Below are positions 20,461 to 31,766 of a stretch of 64,000 bases of DNA, piece after piece. The DNA is from Prorocentrum cordatum. Lineage: Eukaryota > Sar > Dinophyceae > Prorocentrales > Prorocentraceae. The position numbers and the translations under genes were made by a program. The number at the start of each line of letters is the position of its first letter. The stretch's first letter is position 1. The stretch lies in assembly GCA_963575745.1 (NCBI GenBank), contig CAUYUJ010011447.1, forward strand, positions 1,040,001-1,104,000. Reading direction: 5' to 3'. The notes beneath the pieces were generated by a model. The model saw only the letters and a list, made by a program, of their open reading frames with translations. It searched no databases and had not been told where the DNA came from.

Positions 20461-20523
20461 CGCAAACAAATGTTTGTTTGTTTGTTTGTGTTTTCCTTTC
20501 TTTTTTCTCTTTCTTTCTTTATT

Positions 20524-20737
<214 letters not shown>

Positions 20738-21114
20738 AACCCACCCTCAAACATCTCTCCGCCTCACTCTCCCCAGCGTGCTCTGGCAGAGCGTTTCCGG
20801 AGCACGTTCCGCCGTGCTCCCCGACGTGTTCCCGCAGAGCGTTTCCGGAGCACGTTCCCCCGTGCTCCGGCAGAGCGGTTCCGGAGCATGGTGCTCGCAG
20901 GCCACATCTCATCTCCTCCTCCTACCTTCCAAGTCCCATCCTATCCTCCACCTGTCTTCCGTGCCATCGCCGTTCGTGCTCGAGCCTCTTCAGAGTGGCC
21001 TGCGCACCCGAGCGGTGCTCACAGTGCGTAGGTCGGCCGCCACTTAACGAAGTGCTCTGCAGTGGGCTCGCGAGGTGTCCAGTTGGGTTGTTCTCGGAAA
21101 ACAATTACTCTCTC
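20738..21114. repeat. LTR-like direct repeat, left copy
   Basis: Matches 26749-27125 without gaps, about a dozen substitutions in 377 bp. Inside are three near-copies of GTGCTCCGG-10 nt-CCGGAGCAC, an inverted repeat able to form a hairpin. No hammerhead core (CTGATGA...GAAA) was seen. Confidence 0.9.
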
Positions 21115-21363
21115 ACGGCTTTGTCTAACACGGCCCCTGCGGGCGGCGACGGGCGACCAAGGTTCAGGCGCCAGCCCCCCGCGGGCTGGCGATACCTCCA
21201 TGCTCCTCCTTACTACGTACACGACTTCAGTTGGCAATTCTACTTCTTCGGCGACTCCTACTATGGCGTTGAGGCTGCACCGTGGACCTGGATTTGTTGA
21301 AGGTCTTCTTGCCACTGCCGAGGTGCGCATCATTATCGTGCAGTACATTGGGAACCGACCAAA

Positions 21364-21999
21364 ATGGGTGATCTTCTTCCAGTCGACGCGCCGGGAGCTC
21401 CACGAGTTCTTCTACCCATGGAGCCAGATGTTGCAGATGAGCTACCACAGGGCCCTCGCCGAGGAGCCAGCGAGGATCGATCAGGCTTGGACGGACGTGA
21501 CGGCTCGGACGGTACCGCGGGGGTTGAGCAGCAGCTCGATCTCCTAGTCCGCCAGTTTTTGGAAAACCGCCTCGTAGAGGCCGAAGAGGCGGTGGAGAGG
21601 CCAATGGTCCGATGGCCTCTCGCGGTGGAACGTTACAAGGACCACAATTTGGCGCAGTCAGTCTTGGGCGCGCTCCTCGCCAAGAGCGCGAGGTTATACC
21701 ACAAGATTGAGCAGCGAGCCGCCTCAGAGTGTGGATGTGGAATCAACGGCATCATCGGCGCACCATTGCAAGGATTACCGGCGCAGTAGCAAAATTTGGT
21801 CGAGTATGGCGCGGGCCGACCCGCAGCACATTTTTGACCGTTCCGCGGCGTGTATCTTTGGAGCACGATTGGAAAGGCCCTCTTCATGACAGGTATTCTT
21901 CGACTCCGTCGTGCGCTAAGCCAGCGACGGGTTCCACGTTGGGCCAAGAAGCTGGAAAGCATGCTGGCACCGGACTACAGAATCGCTCTACAGAATTAG
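21364..21999 (+). pseudogene. N-terminal region of Penelope-like polyprotein, broken
   Basis: Open pieces in different frames: one ends at 21789 (with QQLDLLVRQFLENRLVEAEE), and another (about 21893-21999) reads LRRALSQRRVPRWAKKLE, then is cut by TAG at 21997, directly before the nuclease frame and in phase with it. No domain is recognised; placement is by continuity with the GIY-YIG frame. Confidence 0.5.
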
Positions 22000-22704
22000 A
22001 ATGACCCTCTCATTCCGTCCCTACTCCAATGTCTTCTTGGACAACCTGATGGACCGACCAAGGCCGTTGTCTACGCCATGGGCAGCCACTCGGGCCTCTA
22101 CGTGGGCAAGGCCACGCTCCGGACAGGACCGTCGCCAGGCCTCCTGGGAAGGGTCGCAGAGCACGGACGCGCTGTTCTTCACCCACGCCACGGTCCAGGA
22201 CGATTGCCAAGATATCGGCTACTACGTAAGAGTGTTGGTCCATTGAATTTCTTGCCAATTATCTTGGTACTGTCTGAGAGGGCAAGCTTTCACGATGAGT
22301 CTCTCGCTATCAGAAGATATGCGCCATCATGTAACATGGCCGACTCACGCGAGTCAGAAGCGGCAAGCCGCCGCAGAGCCCAAGGAGAACTACATGCCAT
22401 GCAGAGGACTCGGCGAACGCAACGTCGTCGACCACCTTCGTGGAGAAGAGGACCCAACACACGGACGACGGCACCGGTCTGGACCTCTACGATGCCCGAT
22501 TCCGTCGGGTCCGTGCCTTTCAAGGCTGAGAGCGACTCGTTTGAGGCCAAGTGCCCAGGCGCCCTCTCCGAAGCCGAGCCGTTCGCCACCCTGCACCGCC
22601 TCCAGCAGGCCGAGCAGTGCATCCTCACGGGCGAGGAAGGAAGGCCCCTTGTGGCTATTCCACGAGAAGCGGGTTGGCCTGCTCTTGGCGCTCCTCGCCG
22701 CTAA
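22000..22704 (+). pseudogene. GIY-YIG-type endonuclease domain of Penelope-like element
   Basis: The frame after TAG 21997 reads VVYAMGSHSGLYVGKA (GIY...YIG-like, with YVG), then LLGRVAEHG (candidate catalytic Arg and His) and SFHDESLAI (candidate catalytic Glu). This order fits the GIY-YIG fold. The frame continues to about 22704 without further motifs. It lies 5' of the RT, the reverse of canonical Penelope elements. Confidence 0.65.
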
Positions 22705-22948
22705 GTGGCAGGAGATCCTTCTAATGCAGTACATGACCAGACACGAGATGGGCTACCACCTGTATCGGGCGGCCTCCATGGCCCACCTCTTCTCGAGGTC
22801 CTTCCATAGGCAACGGATGGTACTACGCCGCCTGGACCTACACTTGAGACGCCTTCGCCCCCCGTGCGCTCGACGTCCATCTGTGCGGCTGCCAACCGAA
22901 TTTCAAGATTAACGATACCGACAATGGGTAGCCTCGTCGATCCAGCAA

Positions 22949-24789
22949 ATGGGCAAGTCGATGAGGTACGCTCCGACTCGAGAAATCTACGCACGTTCAC
23001 CACGTGCTGTCATCCAGAAGCAGCAGTGCTGGAATGGCCCCCGTGTCGGCCAGCCGCATCTGCGCCGCCTTCGAGACCAAGGCTCTGCCACATGTCCAGG
23101 AGGGCTCGCCCTCGGCACCTTGGCGGCTAAGCCGGCTGGCGGGGCCATGGAGGCCCCGCCGTTGGCCGAAGCCGCGGCGTGCCATACGCGAGGCGTCCGC
23201 TGCACTACATGAATGGGCTCAACGCGCACGACTACCACCCCAAGTTCTTCGACGAGGGCTTCGGCATCTTCATCATTGGGTTGCCCGCCGTTGGGCGACC
23301 CCGCCTGCGGCACCAGATGCGCGGGGGCAGATGGAGGAGACGATGCAGGACGCCCTAGATGACAACGGCGAGTGTGTAATTACTTCAGATGACAAGGAGT
23401 GCGGCAAGGTGCGGGCCTGCGATGGTTGCGACATGATCAGGTACCTACACCAATTGGCCATGGCAGACCCAGACTGGAAACTACGAGTGGACATTTCTCC
23501 CCACGACGCGGCAGTGTGGATATGGGGCCGAGCCGTAGCCGCGCTGCCCCCGTGGTTGTGCGCCCGCCGCTACATGCCGCCGCCGTCGGCGGCCACTCGC
23601 CCACCATACGTTTTTCCGATGGTAAAATGACAGCGTTTCTTCCCCGCGGGCCAGAAGGTCTGCCATAAGCAACTTCATAGCTGCATGCGAAGGGTCACAA
23701 ATGTTTCAGATGCACCAGGATCTAAAGGCTTCCAGGTAAAAGGCCGTGCAGTTCGAGACCTCCTCCATCGGTCGGGCTTGAGTTCGGAGGTCTTCAACCT
23801 GAACCACGCAGCGGAAGAAGTCAGAGCTCTTCGGAAATCCCTCCCGTCAGAGGTATCCCCTTCGTGAGCGTGTTGTGGGACCCCCATGAAGCACCTCTCC
23901 CTCGTAGTGGTGGATGCGGACCAGGCCTTTGCACAATGCGACTCTGGCACTATATCTCATGCCTGGTCGGAGATTGCCTGTAATATGTTTGAAACGGTTT
24001 GTGTGGATTCGACGTTGGTCAGCCAGTCCCGCACTCCACGAACACGACCGTGGGCAGGATTGACACCGCCAGGGTGGTTTAGAATTTCAGTCACAGATAT
24101 ACATCGAGCGTTGTTAGCGTTATCCTGGATATCCTTGGTGTCCCTTGGTGGAATTATGTATGAAATGCGAGGACTCCCTATAGGAGGTGTGCTTTCAGGG
24201 GTCGCCCTCTCGGTATTAATGTGTTGGTATGAGTACAAGGCTCGCCTCGATCTACCACGGCGGGGGCACGCTGGGTTTCGTCTCCCCTCCGAGCTCCAAG
24301 AACTACTAGTAGGACAACGTAGATATGTAGACGACATTCTTGGGATGAATACTCACTTCTGTCGACAATGTACACACAACTACTTGTGCCAGGTGTACCC
24401 CATCTGGCTCAGCCCCGCTTCTCCATTGGAGGGCCACGAGGAGCCCTGCATCTGGGTCGACTTAGAGCTCCACGCGTTCCTGGGCCAGGTCCTCGTGCCC
24501 CCCAAAAAAGCCCATTCGGCCGTGGTTGCAGGGCTTGGAGGAGAAGCGGGCCAAGTCCAACATCATCGAATGGCCTGGGCTACCGCCCCGAAAGTGTGGC
24601 ATGTTGGTTTCGTTGTTCACGTCCAGGTATGCCAGGGTCCAGTACTTGTCATTGACTATCGGAGCCACCACCGCATGGGCCCTAGAGCTGGTCCTTGAGT
24701 TGATCCTCCTCAGTTACCCCATCGACATCATCACTGCTGCTGCTCATGCTGCACCGTGGAGTGTGTCTGCTCAAATCAGGGGGACGTAA
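22949..24789 (+). pseudogene. Reverse transcriptase of Penelope-like element, frameshifted
   Basis: Segments in shifting frames: a Cys/His-rich piece (about 23640-23700, KVCHKQLHSCMRR) right after an in-frame TGA at 23628; LSLVVVDADQAFAQCD (motif A, about 23895); MRGLPIGGVLSGVALSV (motif B, about 24165); RRYVDDILGM (motif C, about 24320); then CIWVDLELHAF, and in another frame PGLPPRKCGMLVSLFTSRY to TAA at 24787. The IGG..SG and YVDDI forms fit Penelope/telomerase-type RTs better than LINE or LTR RTs. Confidence 0.75.
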
Positions 24790-24939
24790 GACCTGGGTAC
24801 AGTGGACTCTGAAATCCCCGACGAGGTCGTCAAAAAAATGACGAGGCCGAGCCTGCATTTTGACGAGGCCTCCCGCTGCATACATCCCACGAAACTCTCC
24901 TCGTCAAAATCCGAAGCGCGGTCAAAAAACGATGGCGAA

Positions 24940-25810
24940 CCCGAGTCCTGGCAAACCCGGGTCTTACGCTCCCCCGATCAAAGGGTTCGGGCGGTCCTGC
25001 GGGTTTGGCGCCACCACTTCCGCTACGCCGGCACGCCAGCCATGAGCAACAGAGAGCGACGCGGCAAGTACGACAAGTACGACAAAGACAAGTACGACCG
25101 CTACAAGGACGACAGGCACGACCGCGACCGAGACCGCGGCCGCTACAAGGACAGCCGCAGTGACCGCGATCGTGATCGTGACCGCCGCTCCGACTCCAGA
25201 GACAGGAGGGACCGACGCCATGATGACAGTTCCGACCCTCCTCGCTCCCGAGAGCGTCGGTCCCGCGACGCGAGCCGCCGTGCAGGCTCCCGGGACCGCC
25301 ACCAGCGTGGCCACTCCGACCGTTCCTCCCAGAAGTCGATCGAGGAGCTTCGCAAGTCCCTGGCTGCCGTGGACAAGGGGTACGCCGCCTACCAAGATCC
25401 GCCAGAAGGAGATGGAGCTTCGCAAGCAGGGGGAGTACGTGGCAGCTGCTCTGCGCAGCGCGTTCACGGCCCAGACCGACGAGCTCAAGAAGCAGCTAGG
25501 CCAGCGAGAGTGCCCACCGACGCCACCAGCACGCAGTCCGACGCCGCCCAAAAACGACCAGAAAAAGGAGTTCTCACGTGCAGAACTTGGGTGGCTTCAG
25601 GCGGTAGTCGGCACCAAAACCATGTTGCCCGCCACCGGTGAGATGGTTGCGGTCGAGACCATTCTCGTGAAGGCGCTCAAGGACGACAAGGTGGCTACCG
25701 CCAATGCCAACAAGGTGCTACGGAGCCACATGCCGCGAAAGCAGCTGCCGTCGAGCCACAAAGACAAGGTGAGTTCTTTGATTGATGTGGTCCTTGGGCG
25801 CATCGGCTGA
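24940..25810 (+). pseudogene. RD/RS-rich ORF with one frameshift
   Basis: From about 25044 a frame reads MSNRERRGKYDKYDKD, then RDRDR/SRDRR repeats (about 110 residues). Near 25390 the sensible frame shifts by one base to KIRQKEMELRKQGEYVAA, a helical, coiled-coil-like part, ending GRIG and TGA at 25810. Charge and repeats resemble nucleic-acid-binding ORF1 proteins or SR-type proteins; the family is not recognised. It lies inside the LTR-like repeats. Confidence 0.45.
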
Positions 25811-25901
25811 GAACCAGAACGTAACGAACAGCTGCGTGATGATCCCAACCGCTTGATGCCAGAGGGGTCTGATCTTTTTCATCGTTGGCATCGTCCTGGG
25901 T

Positions 25902-26249
25902 GTGACCATCAACCTGTGGCTTCCATCAGCTGGCTATCGCCATATCGAGGTGTTGAAAGCATACTGGTTGTTAAATTGGAGCCACGTGCGTGAATCGAGG
26001 TGTGTCCAGTATGTGATAGATACCCTGGAGCTTCCCTTTTCGGTTTTCTCGAGCAACGAGGCGGCCATAGTCCAGTCATGTGTCTCAGGCTTAGTAGGAG
26101 TTGCATTCTCGACGGTTTTCTTTCGCGCAACAGATGTCGACCCCCAGCAGTACCTCCAGAGGCCCCGTAGGCCCCGCAAGCGTGAAGCACTCCCAGCCGT
26201 CTCCGAATGCGTCCCCGTGGAGAGCATATCGGCTTCGGAGGGGTGCTGA
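25902..26249 (+). CDS. Small membrane-type ORF, unknown
   Basis: 115 codons; the frame also runs upstream through a hydrophobic LIFFIVGIVLGVTINLWLP. A second hydrophobic stretch is GLVGVAFSTVFF. The tail is basic and Pro-rich. No family recognised; it may be a retroelement accessory ORF, or chance. From 26250 to 26748 no gene was seen. Confidence 0.3.
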   Translation: MTINLWLPSAGYRHIEVLKAYWLLNWSHVRESRCVQYVIDTLELPFSVFSSNEAAIVQSCVSGLVGVAFSTVFFRATDVDPQQYLQRPRRPRKREALPAVSECVPVESISASEGC

Positions 26250-26748
26250 GTTTGCAGCCTACAGTCCTCCTTCCCTCCTCCTCCTCCCCCTCCCCTAGAC
26301 ATATCAGAAAAACAAAAAGAACGGGGGGACCCCGATCCTGAGGTGCCCACTCCACTGGCTGTGCACCAGTGGTGCGAACACCCACCCTAGTCTTCTCCGT
26401 GGCCGAGGCTCGTGGAGGCAGTTCCCTCATGCGCCATGGGCTGTACCCCAGGTGGTAGATGGCACGATTCCAGCGAGCCACTTGACCCTGTCCCTTGCTA
26501 GTAGAATCGTGAGCTGTCCCTCAGAGTCGACCCCGAGGGCAGGGCAGACGACTGCTCCACCAGGCTGCTGCAGCGGAGCCTGTTCCGCTTCGCCGCCAAG
26601 GCTGGGCCCTCCCTTCCTCTTTCCATTTCCATACCCCCCTCCCCTGTATTCCTTCCCCTCGGCCTCTGGCACCAAGGTCTAGCCTGGCACGCGGTCGCAC
26701 GTAAAGCGTAAGATATTCCTTGGATGGGACTCTCTCTCTCTCTCTCAC

Positions 26749-27125
26749 AACCCACCCTCAAACATCTCTCCGCCTCACTCTCCCCAGCGTGCTCCGGCAG
26801 AGCGTTTCCAGAGCACGTTCCGCCGTGCTCCCCAACGTGCTCCGGCAGAGCGTTTCCGGAGCACGTTCCCCCGTGATCCGGCAGAGCGGTTCCGGAGCAT
26901 GGTACTCGCAGGCCACATCTCATCTCCTCCTCCTACCATCCAAGTCCCATCCTATCCTCCACCTGTCTTCCGTGCCATCGTCGTTCGTGCTCGAGCCTCT
27001 TCAGAGTGGCCTGCGCACCCAAGCGGTGCTCACAGTGCGTAGGTCGGCCGCCACTTCACGAAGTGCTCTGCAGTGGGCTCGCGAGGTGTCCAGTTGGGTT
27101 GTTCTCGGAAAACAGTTACTCTCTC
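26749..27125. repeat. LTR-like direct repeat, right copy
   Basis: Partner of 20738-21114, offset exactly 6011 bp with no indels, followed by a short (CT)n run as the left copy is preceded by one. Confidence 0.9.
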
Positions 27126-28183
27126 TCTCTCTCTCTCCCTCCCTCCTCTCCATTAGGTGGTCGTTCCTGTGGAGCAGCCGCGGGGCTGAGCGCAGGCCCG
27201 CGGGCGCGCGCGCTTTGAACGAGCGAAACAGCGCGCCAGCGGCGTCTATCCCCCTGGGCCGATCTGGCGAGAAAAACCGCCCGAGCAGTTGCTAGAGAAA
27301 AAGCTGCGCCGGACCTTCGCGCGCGGCCCGCCGTCGCGAGGCGCCGTTCATCGGGCCCCGCGAGCGCTGCGCAATCACTCGCGAAGATAAGTGGCGGTTG
27401 AGCAGCAGCTGCACCACGTCTCAGTTCCAAATCGATGTCAGCCCCGCAGGCAAGCGCTCTGCCAGCGCCACTGGAGACTGGGCTTGCAACCAGCGCCGGC
27501 GCGTTCTGCGGCACGCGCCAGCCTGTCTCGCAGCGCCGCGCCTCGCTGGCTGCTTTCTCAGCCGTGGCTCGCATCGCCGTGCGCTCCTCCAAATCCCCGG
27601 CCCCCTCGATCTCCTGCTCTCTCTGCTCGCGTCGACGCCGGGTGTCATCATCGCGCGCCTGCCATGCCCGACCCCGAAAACGCGCGCCCATCTCCGAACT
27701 GACGTCCTTCTCGACCCTCGTCTCCTCGAGCCAGCGGCGGCTTGTCCAGCTGCGGCGGCGCGCGGCCCTCGGACCTGACCGATCGGGGGGGGCGGCTGCG
27801 AGGCGCTGGAACTGCTGGAGGCCACGCCCTGGCTCGCCCTGGCTGGAGGCCTTCTGGGCCCCGTCCTGGCTGGGAGATGTCTGGTTGTCCATGTCGCGAC
27901 GCCTGCCATCTCGCACGTGTCGGTCGATCTTGCGCGCCGCACCCCGCTGATCAAAGTCGTCGATGTCTTCCCCGCGCTGATCCATGCAACGCTCCTTGTT
28001 CAGAGACGTCGTTTCAAGCACGCGTGAAGCCTCTTGCCTGACAAGGATGAGGAGAGGTTCGGTTGCTTCTCCGCTGCGGGTGTCGACGACGTCGAAGATC
28101 GACAGGTTACCAGCCCCCATCCACATGAGCAGGAGTTCCTGGCATTGCTTTGCCCCTATCAAACAGGGCCCATGAGCTTCCAT
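27116..28183 (-). CDS. Hypothetical charged protein, possibly a retroelement ORF fragment
   Basis: An open frame of 355 codons. The N-terminal ~95 residues look protein-like (LLILVRQEASRVLE, TTSLNKERCMDQRGEDIDD), then an Arg/Glu/Asp-rich region. The last ~130 residues, toward the (CT)n run, look like GC-rich noise. No domain recognised. Real coding may be confined to about 27850-28183. Confidence 0.3.
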   Translation of the reverse strand: MEAHGPCLIGAKQCQELLLMWMGAGNLSIFDVVDTRSGEATEPLLILVRQEASRVLETTSLNKERCMDQRGEDIDDFDQRGAARKIDRHVRDGRRRDMDNQTSPSQDGAQKASSQGEPGRGLQQFQRLAAAPPDRSGPRAARRRSWTSRRWLEETRVEKDVSSEMGARFRGRAWQARDDDTRRRREQREQEIEGAGDLEERTAMRATAEKAASEARRCETGWRVPQNAPALVASPVSSGAGRALACGADIDLELRRGAAAAQPPLIFASDCAALAGPDERRLATAGRARRSGAAFSLATARAVFLARSAQGDRRRWRAVSLVQSARARGPALSPAAAPQERPPNGEEGGRERERE

Positions 28184-28715
28184 ACCGCACGTGCCGTCTG
28201 CAAGCTTGCAATCATCAAGACCTCCCTTTGTAAAGGATTTGCTGTGCGCCTTGTCGGTCTACAGATCGATGATATCGTGTTCTTTCATTGGCTCGCCATG
28301 TTCATGACAGAGCTGGTACACATCCCCCAAGTCACGTTTGGTCATGTAGTGTCTGGTGGTGTCCTCAGACCGAGCCTGGTGCAAGAGCTCATGTCAGCGC
28401 CTCGCACAATGGAGCGACCAAGATGCATGTAATAATGGCGGAATTCCCTGGCCCACCAATGCCACATATCGCAAGACAGCGCGACGGAAAGCGTCGCTGG
28501 CTCGGCGCGCAACGCATAAGATCAAAGAGCTGCCACATAATGTTTTTGCAGTCTGCCCGCATGGCGCGGTACACCACGTGGCCATGGGAAAACCACTATG
28601 AACAATGGGCGGGTCGTCGACCGCACAACACTACATCGATTGTTTCACATAGGTTCGCACATGTGTTGCTAGAACAACACCGTTTGAGGCCCACGCTAGG
28701 AAACATTGATAATCG
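28184..28715. other. No gene seen
   Basis: Mixed composition; no motif or long frame recognised. Confidence 0.5.
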
Positions 28716-29530
28716 TGTCCTCCTCCTCCTCCTCCTCCTCCTCCTCCGACCCTTTTCCTTATAGAGCACTCCTCCCTGTCGCACCCCCGCACGCGTCAGT
28801 AGAGCGGGCCGGGCGTTCCGCACACCCTTTCACAACGCATCATCCTAAGGCTTGAGATTTGCAACAGCTTCGCGGATGGAGGCGGGTAGCTTCCAAAATT
28901 TGGCTCTCGAAGTAGCGGCGCGCACAGCCACCTTCAAAGTTTGCAGCAGCTGCGCGTATGGATCGCGGTCGATGTCCAAATGCGGTGTTCACCTCAGCGC
29001 CGCGCATATTCGCCGTTGAATGCTTGCAGCAGCTTCTAGGATGGATGGCAATTCTTTTTCAAAATGTGGCTCTTGCCTTCGCAAAGCGCACATTCGTCTT
29101 GGACGTTCTCAACAACTGCGCGGGTGGAAAAAAATCGTTTTCGAAATGTGGCTCTCACCTCACCGACGCGCACAGACGCGTTCAACAGTCCAGACCGCTT
29201 CAAGGATGGAAGCCGACTCGCTTTTTATGTCGTTTTCGCCATGGTGCCGCACACACTCACCATGCAAGTTATAACAACTGACAAAACTCGAACCGACAAC
29301 ATCCACATATTGATGTTCTGACACGATTTAGGATTGTCAGGACGCAGCCGTCACCCCTCACGTTGATTCCAGGTGTCGATGTCCAGAGATGTGCGTTCTA
29401 GCGCGATTTAGGATTGACAGGACGCAACATGAACGTTGAGACCCGGCGTTGGAATTCTAACAACGTTTTTGTTCGCATGATTGGAGGTTCCCTAATGGAT
29501 GTGTTCTAGTGGACCACTTCCCGCAATGAG
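28716..29530 (+). repeat. Dispersed minisatellite family, copy 3 (longest)
   Basis: (TCC)n, then CACTCCTCCCTGTCGCACCCCC and GCGGGCCGGGCG, then about five diverged monomers of roughly 80-90 bp (28850-29230) with CTTC..GGATGGA, TTTTCAAAATGTGGCTCT and GCGCACATTCG, then two GATTTAGGATTG(T/A)CAGGACGC units (29325, 29405). The order matches 3515-3860 and parts of 4690-4935. Confidence 0.75.
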
Positions 29531-29577
29531 CATTACACATGAAGAAGGAACTTGGAGGGAGAGTTTATTGCAACATC

Positions 29578-30060
29578 GTTGACGCGTCCTGGGTTTGCAC
29601 TGGTCCCTCTTCCTCCTCCTCCAACAAATCCTCCTTCGTCCGTCCCCCCCCTTGTTTCCTACGGTCTTTTCCTTCTCGCCCCCTCCTCTCCTCAGTCCTC
29701 TCTCCCCCTCCTTCACCGTTCTCCCCATGTTCCTCTCCCTTTGCTCGGTCCTGGCGCGCGGGCCGCGTGGGGCCCCCGAGGGAGCGGCGAGATGGCCCGG
29801 AGGCTCGCGACGCACGTGCCCAGCAGGGGCGCGGCGAGGAAGGCGATGCCTGGGGCCGGGGGGGGAGTCGTCCGCTTTTTCCTCCTCGGACGAAGAGCAG
29901 GTTTTTTGCTCCTCCTCCTGCTCCTCCTCCTCTTTCTCCTCCTCCTCCTCCTCCTCCTCCTCCTCCTCCTTCTCCTCTGCCACCTCCTCATCCTTCTCCT
30001 CCTCCTCCTCCTTCACCTCCCCCGTTCCTTCTCACTCTCCTCCTCCTCCTCCCCCTACGG
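29578..30060 (+). repeat. GACGCGTCCTGGG-like repeat end with (TCC)n tracts
   Basis: The 29578-29615 junction repeats 6902-6940. Two polypyrimidine blocks (29610-29700 and 29900-30055) flank a GC-rich core. The second block directly follows the 3' end of the minus-strand LINE and could be its (GGA)n tail. Confidence 0.75.
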
Positions 30061-30063
30061 TTT

Positions 30064-31102
30064 CTACGGTTTCCAGCATGAGGAATGTTCGAAGCGTATC
30101 GAATACAACTTGCAAGATGATAAGGTGCGGACGGGCGGCGGCTCGCGCCAAGGCGCGAAGCGGGGCTTCCTCACACCCGCCGCCGCCGTCCAGCGGTCGC
30201 CGCCAGATTCGCTTGAGCTGTCATCCCTGCCCCACTTTCGGGCACAGTCATGCTTGCGCTCGAACTCGCAGTATGGGTCAAGGGGGATATAAAAACCGAG
30301 AGCCTCTTGAGGGACCTCCCAAGTCGTAGGGCCGACCCTCGCCCTGGCCTCGACCCCTTCCCACATACATCGAGCGAGCAAATTACACAGCTCAGCGGGG
30401 TATTCCTTCAACGCAGCTGTTCGGAACTCCCCCATTTCCCCACGGCCCAGGGCCTGACGATGCCGACCAGGATGGTTGCACCTCCCCCCCCCAGGCCCTT
30501 CTCGGACCTTTTATCCCAAGAGAGGGAAGGTGGATGGTCAGAAACGTAGTAGGTTTCTCATACTCACATCCGTAGAGGCACTGAGCAACCGTCACCTTCT
30601 CGGCCCCTGGCAACGACAGGATATATCGAACCTCGTCCAGCAACCACGACGAGGGAGCCCGCGGTCGCCAGTGGGCCTCGGCCGGGTGTTCCATGATAGC
30701 GGGGGTGTCGTGCCCCGCGCACGCCACCAAGAATCTACACATGGGTCTCAGCAACACATTGCCGAGGTCCACTTGTCTCCTTTCCTTACTCGTGAGGCAC
30801 TCAATGCCCCAAGGGAGCTCCCTGGATCTCACCGGCCTGGGGCCCCTGCCGTTGGCCAGACTGTTGAACCTGGCCGCGCCCCCGGTCTCGCGCGGGGGGG
30901 CCCCGAGCAAGCCGACAACCACGAACTCCCGCACAAGTTTCAGCCAGTGCTCGATGGCACCTTCGACGCTGAGGTCCCCCAACACTGGCGCGTTGGCCAC
31001 GTCCAGGCTCAAGGTCCAGACGGGCCTGTCCTGGGGGGCCTGTGTCTGGAAATGCTCGACCCAATCCTGCAGGTCCCCTATCCGACGTCTACCCGAGAAC
31101 AA
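30064..31102 (-). pseudogene. Methyltransferase-like C-terminal domain of the LINE
   Basis: LFSGRRRIGDLQDW-like start, LSLDVAN, VGLLGAPPRET, GPRPVRS, LPWG, GNVLLRP, IMEHPAEAHW, AQCLYGCEYEKPTTFL. The layout resembles cytosine-C5 methyltransferases: FSG near the start, PP(C) in motif IV and E(N/H)P in motif VI. The motif IV Cys is Arg here (PPR), so catalysis is unlikely. A frameshift near 30430 leads to the end, FRTAALKEYPAELCNLLA, and about 95 more residues. Confidence 0.6.
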
Positions 31103-31127
31103 ATGCAGGATTAAGTTGCACTGGAAC

Positions 31128-31766
31128 CTACAACGCTCTGGCCGTTCTCAAAAAAGCCCGGGCATCCTGCTGATACTCCACGACGCTGGGGGGCTCGACG
31201 GGGTCGTGCATCTCAGGGTCCTGGGGCGGGATCAGCGGGGTCGCCGACCTCACGGCGGGGATCAGGGCCTTCTCCTGGTAGAGGCCTCGCTGCCGAAGAT
31301 CCTTGCTCTCCTGCGCGTCAAGCCTCTGGAGCTCCAGAACTTGCTCCTCCCCCATGGGTCTGAAAAACGCCCGAATCGCCGTGAGACACCTCGCATCCTT
31401 GCCGAGTCTCATCCTAGTGTGAAATTTCCACCCACAGGCGGGGCAACACGATCCGAACAGAAACCGATTAACCTGCCCGAGCTCAGGGTGGGCCTTAGCG
31501 ACATGCATTTCCCACCCGGTCTTGCTTTGGGCGGCGTAGCCACATTCATGGCACACATGGCCTCCAGGGGACTTGACCTTCGCAAAAGGGGGGGGCAAGC
31601 TTCCGCCTTCAGCTTCCGCCGCGAGCGCCCTGCGCCACTCCGTGAGCCTCAGCTGGTCACGCCCCCAGGCGAGCGAGCTCCTCCAGGCCGGGCGGAGACA
31701 AGTGAGGAAGAACTCAGGCCCGCTCCTGGCCACTTCCACCGCGGTTTCCACAGAATCCCCCAACAC
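31128..31766 (-). pseudogene. Zinc-finger region of the LINE
   Basis: VCHECGYAAQSKTGWEMHVAKAH is a C2H2-type finger (CxxC...HxxxxH). About ten residues on, CCPACGWKFHTRMRLGKD starts a second with one ligand unclear. It links the RT thumb to the methyltransferase-like end. Confidence 0.65.

Larger units (their letters stand above)
20738..27125 (+). mobile_element. Penelope-like element with upstream GIY-YIG, flanked by LTR-like repeats (decayed)
   Basis: Two direct repeats of about 377 bp (20738-21114 and 26749-27125) bracket a plus-strand GIY-YIG-type domain (about 22000-22320) followed by an RT (about 22949-24789), then an RD-rich ORF and a small membrane ORF. Penelope-like elements often carry such pseudo-LTRs. 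The usual order is RT then GIY-YIG; here the nuclease comes first, as in the permuted Naiad/Chlamys group. Multiple stops and frameshifts show the copy is dead. Whether the two last ORFs belong to the same element is inferred only from their position between the repeats. Confidence 0.7.

Noticed and set aside
20738-21114. Hammerhead ribozyme in the LTR-like repeat
   Set aside because: Penelope repeats often carry one, but the CTGATGA and GAAA cores are not both present.
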